Below are positions 32,740 to 38,301 of a DNA stretch of 38,301 bases, piece by piece. The stretch lies in the NCBI RefSeq assembly GCF_000455225.1, contig NZ_HF954537.1, forward strand, positions 1,231,629 to 1,269,929, written 5' to 3'. The translations under genes and the position numbers were made by a program. How positions within the stretch are numbered: the first letter of the stretch is position 1; each line of letters opens with the position of its first letter. This stretch comes from Megasphaera massiliensis (lineage in GTDB: Bacteria; Bacillota; Negativicutes; Veillonellales; Megasphaeraceae). The notes beneath the pieces were generated by a model. The model ran no database searches and was not told the DNA's origin. It saw only the letters and a program-made list of their open reading frames with translations.

Positions 32740-33522
32740 TTAATTTTCCAGCGATTTGATACGCAAAGTCAGTTCCCGTTCATCATAAAAGACCTTTTCT
32801 AAACAAAGTCCCTGAGCCGGTGCCGTAGCACCGAGCTGTGTCCGGTCGCCGCTTTCCAAGATTTCCCGAAACCGCACCGGCGTAATTCGATGGAGTCCCA
32901 AATCGACGAGACCGCCGGCAATGTTGCGCACCATATGATATAAAAAACCGTCGCCGACGACATCGATATCGAGGAGATGTCCCCGCTCATGAAAGGTGAT
33001 GGAATAGAGGGTCTTTACCGGATTCATGGGCGTCGTATTCTGCCCTTCAAAGGCCGAAAAATCATGGGTGCCCAAAAGGACCGCTGCTCCTTCCTTCATG
33101 GCCTCCCGGTCAAGGGGCTTGCGAATGAACCAGGCGTAGCGCAGGCCAAAGGGATCGTGCATCCGATTGTTGTCGATGGTATAACGATAATGCTTGCCGA
33201 CGTTGTCATGACGGACACTGAAGTGTTCCGGCATTTCTTTCGCCGAGAGGACGGCAATTTCCGGCGGCAAATAGCCTTTCATGGCATAGGGAATCTTTTC
33301 GGTCGGAATCGAACCTTCCCCGTAAAAATTGACGACCTGACCGCGGGCATGGACGCCGGCATCGGTCCGAGCCGCCCCGTAAATCGTAATCGGCGACTGG
33401 AAGATGGCCGACAGTCCCTGTTCGATACAGGCCTGGATCGAAGCGGCATTGGTCTGGCGCTGAAAGCCGTGGAAATCCGTGCCGTCATAGGCGACGACGA
33501 GGCAAATATTCTTCTTGGCCAT
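32740..33522 (-). CDS. truA: tRNA pseudouridine(38-40) synthase
   Basis: TruA isomerises uridines 38-40 in the tRNA anticodon arm. The catalytic Asp lies in ARTDAGVHARGQV. Other family segments are VAYDGTDFHGFQRQ near the N-terminus and DGFLYHMVRNIAGGLVDLG near the C-terminus. Length is 260 residues from the ATG at 33522, which overlaps the ecfT stop as TAATG; an alternative ATG nine bases upstream would give 263. It is the last gene of ecfA1-ecfA2-ecfT-truA, a common Firmicute arrangement. No clear terminator is seen in 32645-32739, which is T-rich. Confidence 0.95.
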   Translation of the reverse strand: MAKKNICLVVAYDGTDFHGFQRQTNAASIQACIEQGLSAIFQSPITIYGAARTDAGVHARGQVVNFYGEGSIPTEKIPYAMKGYLPPEIAVLSAKEMPEHFSVRHDNVGKHYRYTIDNNRMHDPFGLRYAWFIRKPLDREAMKEGAAVLLGTHDFSAFEGQNTTPMNPVKTLYSITFHERGHLLDIDVVGDGFLYHMVRNIAGGLVDLGLHRITPVRFREILESGDRTQLGATAPAQGLCLEKVFYDERELTLRIKSLEN

Positions 33523-34319
33523 TACAGCCACCGCATGGCCGCCAGGATGGCCGTCACGATCAGCACGGCCGCCATGGCGATGGCATCACGATACGTGCAG
33601 GACAATTCATTCATCCGCGTCCGCCCTTCCCCGCCGCGATAGCAGCGAGCTTCCATGGCTGTCGCCAGGTCATCGGCCCGCCGAAAGGCACTGACAAAGA
33701 GAGGTACCAAGAGAGGAATCATGCTCTTGCCGCGCTGAATGAGGCTGCCGCTGGTAAAGTTAGCTCCTCTCGCCGTCTGGGCTTTCATGATGCGGTCCGT
33801 TTCTTCCAACAGGGTCGGAATAAAGCGCAGAGCAATGGTCATCATCATAGCCAGTTCATGCGCCGGCACACCGATTCGCTTAAAGGGATTCAAGAGATGT
33901 TCGATGCCATCGGTCAATACGATGGGCGACGTCGTATACGTCAACAGGGATGAAAAGACGATGAGGAAGACTAAACGGGCCGTCATCAAAGCGCCTTGAT
34001 ACAGCCCTTCTTTGGTAATGTGCAGTACACTGTACTCCCAAAGGACTTCGCCGGGCGTCGCAAAGACGTGGACGGCCATGGTAAAGATAATGATGACCCA
34101 CAAAGGCTTTAGGGATTTAAAAATAAACCGAACAGGCAGACGGGAAATGGCAAAATTCAAGGCCACAAAGGCTGTGACAATACCGTAGGACTCCAAGGAA
34201 TTGGCCAAAAAAATGGCGACGATGAAAATCATAACGGCGATTATTTTTACCCGTGGGTCGAGTCGGTGCAGGAAAGACGTCCCCGGGAAATACTGACCCA
34301 GTGTAATATCAGTGAGCAT
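33522..34319 (-). CDS. ecfT: ECF transporter transmembrane component EcfT
   Basis: This is a 265-residue membrane coupling protein of energy-coupling-factor vitamin transporters. It has several hydrophobic helices. The two cytoplasmic helices that contact the ATPases carry the Ala-Arg-Gly type motifs, seen as IMKAQTARGANF and FRRADDLATAMEARCYRGG. It overlaps ecfA2 by 11 bases and truA at TAATG. The module serves substrate-binding S proteins encoded elsewhere. Confidence 0.94.
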   Translation of the reverse strand: MLTDITLGQYFPGTSFLHRLDPRVKIIAVMIFIVAIFLANSLESYGIVTAFVALNFAISRLPVRFIFKSLKPLWVIIIFTMAVHVFATPGEVLWEYSVLHITKEGLYQGALMTARLVFLIVFSSLLTYTTSPIVLTDGIEHLLNPFKRIGVPAHELAMMMTIALRFIPTLLEETDRIMKAQTARGANFTSGSLIQRGKSMIPLLVPLFVSAFRRADDLATAMEARCYRGGEGRTRMNELSCTYRDAIAMAAVLIVTAILAAMRWL

Positions 34320-35181
34320 GACCCGTCCCTCCCTTCAGGCAGTCATAGATAGCCGCGGCGCCTTGTTCTACCGTCCGTACCCGGTCGTCAACGGCAAGGC
34401 CCCGGCCTTTCAGATATTGAAGCACACCGTTCACCGGCGGAACGGCTACGCCGGCTTTTTGCAGTTCATCACCGTGCTGCGAAAAAATCGACAAGGGGTC
34501 GCCGTCAAGGACTATACTTCCTTGAGAGAGGACCAAAAGGCGGTTGGCCATCTGGGAGATATCTTCCATATTATGGGACACCAAGATGACGGTAACGCCC
34601 TTTTCCTTATGCCAGCGCTGGATTTCAGAAAATATTTCCCGCCGCCCGACAGGGTCCAGACCGGCAGACGGTTCATCGAGGATAAGGTAAGCCGGATGAA
34701 TGGCGATGACGCCGGCAATGGCAACACGCCGCATCTGACCGCCGCTTAACCGAAAAGGCGAGCGATTGGCATAGGTATCGTAGTCAAGGCCGACAAAATC
34801 CATGGCTTCCTTGACCCGGTCCTCCACGTCTGTCTCGCTAAGGCCGAAATTGCGGGGCCCGAAGGCGATGTCGCGAGCAATCGTTTCTTCAAAGAGCTGA
34901 TATTCGGGATACTGGAAGACCATACCCACTTTATGGCGTACCGCCAGGGCTTCTTTCGTATTCTTCCCGATATCGGTACCGTCGACGGTTACGGAACCGT
35001 TCGTGGGCTTTATGAGGCCGTTTAAAATTTGAACCAGCGTCGACTTGCCCGATCCGGTATGGCCGATGATACCGATGAATTCACCTTCATGAATCTCTAC
35101 ATTCGTATCGCTGAGGGCCGTCTTTTCAAAAGGCGTTCCCAAGCCATATGTATGGGTCACGTTCGTTAACTTAATTGACAT
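34309..35181 (-). CDS. ecfA2: ECF transporter ATP-binding protein EcfA2
   Basis: This is a 290-residue ATPase. It has Walker A GHTGSGKSTLVQ, signature LSGGQMRRVAIAG, Walker B YLILDEPSAGLDPVGR, and switch His in VILVSHNMEDISQM. It pairs with EcfA1 to drive EcfT and exchangeable S subunits. The start overlaps the ecfA1 end by 16 bases. The reading is the usual EcfA2 version, with a C-terminal extension that contacts EcfA1. Confidence 0.94.
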   Translation of the reverse strand: MSIKLTNVTHTYGLGTPFEKTALSDTNVEIHEGEFIGIIGHTGSGKSTLVQILNGLIKPTNGSVTVDGTDIGKNTKEALAVRHKVGMVFQYPEYQLFEETIARDIAFGPRNFGLSETDVEDRVKEAMDFVGLDYDTYANRSPFRLSGGQMRRVAIAGVIAIHPAYLILDEPSAGLDPVGRREIFSEIQRWHKEKGVTVILVSHNMEDISQMANRLLVLSQGSIVLDGDPLSIFSQHGDELQKAGVAVPPVNGVLQYLKGRGLAVDDRVRTVEQGAAAIYDCLKGGTGHAH

Positions 35182-36005
35182 AATGCGTCTCCCAATTCCT
35201 TTTCCGTTATAATCGATGCCGGAAGGGGTATCCCTTTTTGGCGCAGCCGTTCCGCAAGTTCAGCGGCAACAGGCACATCAAGGCCCATATCTTTCAGTTC
35301 CTTGACCTTTGAAAAGACGTCCCGCGGCGCGCCATCCATCTTGACTTCCGCCTTGTCGATGACGACGACCCGTTCCGCTTGGACGGCTTCTTCCATAAAG
35401 TGTGTAATGATGATGACCGTAATACCTTCACGGTTCAACTGATGGAGGGTATCCATGACTTCCTTACGGCCTACGGGATCGAGCATAGCCGTCGGCTCAT
35501 CGAGGACGATACAGTCACACTGCATAGCGAGGATGCCGGCAATGGCAATGCGCTGTTTTTGGCCGCCGCTCAAGAGGTGCGGGCCGTGTTTAGCATAAAT
35601 CGTCATATTGACCCTTTTTAAGGCATCGCTGACACGGGACTTTATCTCATCGGACGGAATGCCCAGGTTTTCCGGCCCGAAGGCTACATCTTCTTCGACG
35701 ACAGCCGCTACGATTTGGTTGTCCGGATTTTGGAAAACCATGCCGACGTGCTGGCGTATCTTCCATATATTCTCAGCCTCGTCAGTCCGCATACCACAGA
35801 CTTCACACGTGCCTGACGTCGGCGTCAGCAGGACGTTAAAGTGCTTGGCAAGGGTCGACTTACCTGAGCCGTTGGTGCCGATAATGGCGACGAACTCCCC
35901 CTTATCGACGGTCAGCGAAATGTCCTTTAAAGCATAGACGACCTTGCCGTCCTCATCTTCATAGGCATGGCACAGGCGGTCTGTCTTTATCATAGGTATT
36001 GTCAT
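35166..36005 (-). CDS. ecfA1: ECF transporter ATP-binding protein EcfA1
   Basis: This is a 279-residue ATPase. It has Walker A GTNGSGKSTLAKHFNVLL, the Q-loop QNPDNQIVA typical of EcfA1, signature LLSGGQKQRIAIAG, Walker B CIVLDEPTAMLDPVGR, and a switch His in IIITHFMEEAVQ. The start at 36005 is set by AGGAGA (36011-36016); an in-frame upstream start would add five residues. It is the first gene of the four-gene operon and has a good promoter upstream. Confidence 0.94.
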   Translation of the reverse strand: MTIPMIKTDRLCHAYEDEDGKVVYALKDISLTVDKGEFVAIIGTNGSGKSTLAKHFNVLLTPTSGTCEVCGMRTDEAENIWKIRQHVGMVFQNPDNQIVAAVVEEDVAFGPENLGIPSDEIKSRVSDALKRVNMTIYAKHGPHLLSGGQKQRIAIAGILAMQCDCIVLDEPTAMLDPVGRKEVMDTLHQLNREGITVIIITHFMEEAVQAERVVVIDKAEVKMDGAPRDVFSKVKELKDMGLDVPVAAELAERLRQKGIPLPASIITEKELGDALCQLS

Positions 36006-36047
36006 ACTACGTCTCCTCACGTAAGAAAAAAGGCTATATTCTTGAAT

Positions 36048-36076
36048 ATTATACAGTCAATAGCAGTCCCTGTCCA
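36048..36076 (-). promoter_or_regulatory. Promoter of the ecfA1A2T-truA operon
   Basis: Read leftward, TGGACA (36071-36076) and TATAAT (36048-36053) are separated by 17 bases. The leader is short and no riboswitch-like structure is evident. Confidence 0.75.
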
Positions 36077-36088
36077 TAGATACACGCA

Positions 36089-36120
36089 AAAAGGCCGCGC
36101 CTCATGACGCACGGCCTTTT
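36089..36120 (-). terminator. Terminator of the DUF805 gene
   Basis: AAAAGGCCG (36089-36097) pairs with CGGCCTTTT (36112-36120), with a further inner GC pair. T residues follow on the leftward side. Confidence 0.85.
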
Positions 36121-36155
36121 CAAATCAGCTTATAAACAAGGGATCATACAGATTA

Positions 36156-36713
36156 TTACCGCGCCCGTTCGGGACCATAGGCATTATCACCGTCAGTCCC
36201 CTTCACCGTCGCCAGCCCTAAGTAGCAAACGGCCATGATCGACTGTGCCGCCAAAGCTGCCGTATCCAAAGCAAGGACCGGCAGTATATAACTTGCCAAA
36301 TAAGCCATATACGGAACAGCAAACAAGGCCCCCGGTTTATTGAGGTCGTGGAAGCGCCGGGTACCGAGGGATATATGGGCCCACACCGTGGGAACCGTCA
36401 ATACCAAAAAGATGAGCCCGAAAATAATGGCATAATCTTCATGACCAATTAAAATGGATTCGATGATTTTGCTGTAAAGGATAAGGGAAAACATAAATTG
36501 GGCCACCATCAAAATCAAAGTCCGCGCCAAAAAGGGGCGGCGCTGAATGCGGCCGGTAAAACGGAAATATTTAGCCTTCAGGTCGGCAAAGTCGCGAAAG
36601 CTGACCAAACTGTTTTCACTGCCGGGACCGACAGGCATGGCAAAGCCGCGATGGATCCGGGCCGACTGGCGGGAACGTTTCTTTAGTTGAATCTTTTTGT
36701 TTTTTTGAGCCAC
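36156..36713 (-). CDS. DUF805-family membrane protein
   Basis: This is a 185-residue protein. A basic N-terminal tail of about 45 residues leads into the DUF805 pattern. FTGRIQRRPFLARTLIL precedes a first membrane segment, two or three more follow, and the central motif HISLGTRRFHDLNKPG is present. The function of the family is unknown. The start is not ATG. A GTG at 36713, eight bases after AGGAGG, is preferred over the TTG directly before it. It is a single-gene unit between the ecf operon and a divergent acidic orphan gene. Confidence 0.8.
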   Translation of the reverse strand: MAQKNKKIQLKKRSRQSARIHRGFAMPVGPGSENSLVSFRDFADLKAKYFRFTGRIQRRPFLARTLILMVAQFMFSLILYSKIIESILIGHEDYAIIFGLIFLVLTVPTVWAHISLGTRRFHDLNKPGALFAVPYMAYLASYILPVLALDTAALAAQSIMAVCYLGLATVKGTDGDNAYGPERAR

Positions 36714-36796
36714 CAAAACTACCTCCTACATAGGATTCTCCTTACTATCGTACTATATTAAGGGGCATGATTCAATTCATTTCTGCTAAAATATGG

Positions 36797-36825
36797 TATA
36801 ATGAAAAAAATTACCCTCAAGGAGG
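36797..36825 (+). promoter_or_regulatory. -10 box and ribosome site of the acidic orphan gene
   Basis: TATAAT at 36797-36802 overlaps an in-frame ATG at 36801, which therefore cannot be the start. AGGAGG near 36820-36825 precedes the ATG at 36831, which is chosen. The -35 is poor. Confidence 0.6.
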
Positions 36826-36830
36826 CTTCC

Positions 36831-37292
36831 ATGGAATCTACTGTTTTTACGAATCTGAAGGGCTCAGAAGGAGCCCTGACCTTCAATTTTTTCTGCGAAT
36901 CCCTGATTACATCGCTCCACACCTTGACGCACATCATGGAGGACGAAGGACTTACCGTCCCGGACAATCTCGCCGATGTCACCGATGCCCTCAGTGAGAT
37001 GGGCGGACACCTCATGGACGATTACGCTCGGGGAGAGCTCGATTTAGACCGCTTCAAAAATGAAATCCTCGATTTTTATGACCTGAACTTTGCCGTCAAT
37101 GACGCCTTATCGGCAACCATCATGAGTCATGACGATCTGCAGTATTACTACTATATTTACATGCAGGGACTCTATATTTTCTTCCCCAATATGATGGAAG
37201 CCTTTCATGCCGACATCGATGACGACAACGTCGCCTCCGTCTTAAACCAACTCATTGCCGAGTTCGAACAGTTATCGAGCAGCGGCTCCTAA
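36831..37292 (+). CDS. Acidic cytoplasmic protein of unknown function
   Basis: I do not recognise a family for this 153-residue protein. It is strongly acidic, lacks a signal peptide or membrane segment, and is predicted mostly helical. Runs such as LADVTDALSEMGGHLMDDYA and a tyrosine-rich segment (YYYYIYMQGLYIFF) in the second half stand out. It has a good ribosome site, its own promoter and a terminator, so it is a real monocistronic gene. The neighbours (DUF805 and uppP) give no clear clue to its job. Confidence 0.75.
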   Translation: MESTVFTNLKGSEGALTFNFFCESLITSLHTLTHIMEDEGLTVPDNLADVTDALSEMGGHLMDDYARGELDLDRFKNEILDFYDLNFAVNDALSATIMSHDDLQYYYYIYMQGLYIFFPNMMEAFHADIDDDNVASVLNQLIAEFEQLSSSGS

Positions 37293-37303
37293 AAACGCCA
37301 TCA

Positions 37304-37366
37304 AAAAAGACTGCCCCCGGGAAACTTTATCGGTAAAGATAGAGTTCCACAGGAGGCAGTCTTTTT
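37304..37366. terminator. Shared bidirectional terminator
   Basis: AAAAAGACTGCC (37304-37315) pairs exactly with GGCAGTCTTTTT (37355-37366) around a 39-base region that can fold further. It lies between the converging acidic orphan and uppP genes. Confidence 0.8.
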
Positions 37367-37368
37367 GG

Positions 37369-38196
37369 TTAAAAGATAAAGAAATAAATGAAAGAAATAG
37401 CGGCAACGATAAACCGATAGTAAGCAAAAGAGGCCAGCGTCGACCTATTCATGAATTTAAGGAACCACAAGACCGATACATAAGCTACGATAAAGGCCGT
37501 AATAAAGCCGATGACAATCATGATCAAATCATTGCTGTTAAGATCGCTCAGGCTCTTCAACAGGTCGTAGAAACAAGCCACAATCATGACCGGTACAGCA
37601 ATAATGAAGGAAAAGTCGGCCGCTGCCTTACGACTGAGGCCTAAGAACAGACCGCCGGCGATGGTCGATCCGGACCGGGAGAAGCCGGGCCACAAAGCCA
37701 AAATCTGAAAGATTCCCGTTAAAAAGGCTTGAGCAACGGTCATCTTTTCAACATCGTCACAGACCGTTTTCGTACCGTGTTTTTCAGCCATCAGCATGAA
37801 CAGACCGCCGATAATGAGGCCGATGATAACCGTTCCGGTCGAGAAGAGATAGGTCTTGATGGCATGATGAGCCAGATATCCGATGCCCATGACGGGGATG
37901 ATGCCGGCAGCGATATGAGCCAAAGTCAGGCCGGTATCATTGCGGAACCAGTTTTTCGGCTGCAGGAGGTTCCAGCAGCGGTACTGATGGAGCATACGGG
38001 TAAATTTTTCTTTATAAATAATGACCACCGACAGAATGGCACCTAACTGGATAAAAATCTCAAACACGCTGGCCCGGGGACCGGTAAAGCCTAACATATC
38101 CCCGACGAGAATCATATGTCCCGTTGAAGATACGGGCAAATACTCGGTGAAGCCTTCAACAATCCCCAAGATAATGGCAATAATAGAATCACTCAT
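37369..38196 (-). CDS. uppP: Undecaprenyl-diphosphatase (BacA-type)
   Basis: UppP dephosphorylates undecaprenyl pyrophosphate to recycle the lipid carrier of cell-wall synthesis; overexpression gives bacitracin resistance. The 275-residue membrane protein carries the two catalytic motifs EGFTEYLPVSSTGH (residues 14-27) and LWPGFSRSGSTIAGG in the middle, plus seven or eight hydrophobic segments. The start at 38196 follows AAAGGAG; an upstream in-frame extension of 26 residues is rejected because it lacks a ribosome site. A -10-like TATACT lies leftward at 38253-38258. Confidence 0.95.
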   Translation of the reverse strand: MSDSIIAIILGIVEGFTEYLPVSSTGHMILVGDMLGFTGPRASVFEIFIQLGAILSVVIIYKEKFTRMLHQYRCWNLLQPKNWFRNDTGLTLAHIAAGIIPVMGIGYLAHHAIKTYLFSTGTVIIGLIIGGLFMLMAEKHGTKTVCDDVEKMTVAQAFLTGIFQILALWPGFSRSGSTIAGGLFLGLSRKAAADFSFIIAVPVMIVACFYDLLKSLSDLNSNDLIMIVIGFITAFIVAYVSVLWFLKFMNRSTLASFAYYRFIVAAISFIYFFIF

Positions 38197-38268
38197 TGTT
38201 TTATCTCCTTTTCGCTTTAATCGTCCTACCAAAAGCCTTACAATACTAAAAGAGTATACCACACTAGC

Positions 38269-38301
38269 TGACAAAAAAAAAGGCTGTCCGCGAAGGCAAA
38301 C
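38269..38301. other. Possible left half of a terminator cut by the window edge
   Basis: A run of A residues is followed by GGCTGTCC, which looks like the first arm of a hairpin for a leftward gene outside the window. The partner arm is not visible. Confidence 0.3.

Noticed and set aside
35166-36076. Riboswitch in the ecf operon leader
   Set aside because: The leader between the promoter and ecfA1 is only about 40 bases and contains no structured element.

Overview
The window looks like chromosomal DNA from a diderm Firmicute of the Negativicutes, most likely a Megasphaera-like member of the Veillonellales. This is inferred from content. Firmicute-style promoters, Shine-Dalgarno sites and terminators sit beside outer-membrane genes (an LptD/OstA-type protein and a GmhA-type isomerase), a reverse rubrerythrin, and a nickel lactate racemase with a GlcD/Dld-type flavoprotein. 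GC content is near 50 %. No phage, CRISPR array, rRNA or tRNA gene was seen.

Layout. (1) 92-3842: argGH operon (arginine synthesis) with an operator-like repeat over its promoter, divergent from a monofunctional peptidoglycan transglycosylase. (2) 3857-9275: flavodoxin with a Fur-like site, a GlcD/Dld-like oxidoreductase, then a tight leftward group ispE, FadR-type gntR, an unlisted 53-codon His-rich membrane peptide, and larA. (3) 9311-11371: YitT transporter, then about 0.8 kb without a convincing gene. (4) 11372-16343: glucitol-family PTS (srlA, srlE, srlB), GutM, SorC-type regulator and a COG4091/DRL-like oxidoreductase with a SAF domain; no ordinary sorbitol-6-phosphate dehydrogenase. 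(5) 16441-20253: two divergent sugar-phosphate units, an archaeal-type triosephosphate isomerase plus YjbQ leftward, and a GntR/UTRA regulator, class II aldolase and GmhA-like isomerase rightward, joined by copies of one 13-bp operator. (6) 20277-27120: pstSCAB-phoU and phoPR with Pho-box-like repeats. (7) 27132-30726: envelope pair (LptD-like protein and a secreted repeat protein), then a reverse rubrerythrin. (8) 30778-38301: TVP38 membrane protein, an atypical TrpD, ecfA1-ecfA2-ecfT-truA, a DUF805 protein, an acidic orphan and uppP.

The best candidate for an undescribed system is 11372-20253. A polyol-type PTS is paired with an enzyme related to the DXR-like (DRL) reductoisomerase instead of a normal polyol-phosphate dehydrogenase. 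The adjacent units encode enzymes of triose, tetrose and heptose phosphate chemistry under their own regulator. The second candidate is the His-rich membrane peptide encoded between the FadR-type regulator and the nickel enzyme LarA.
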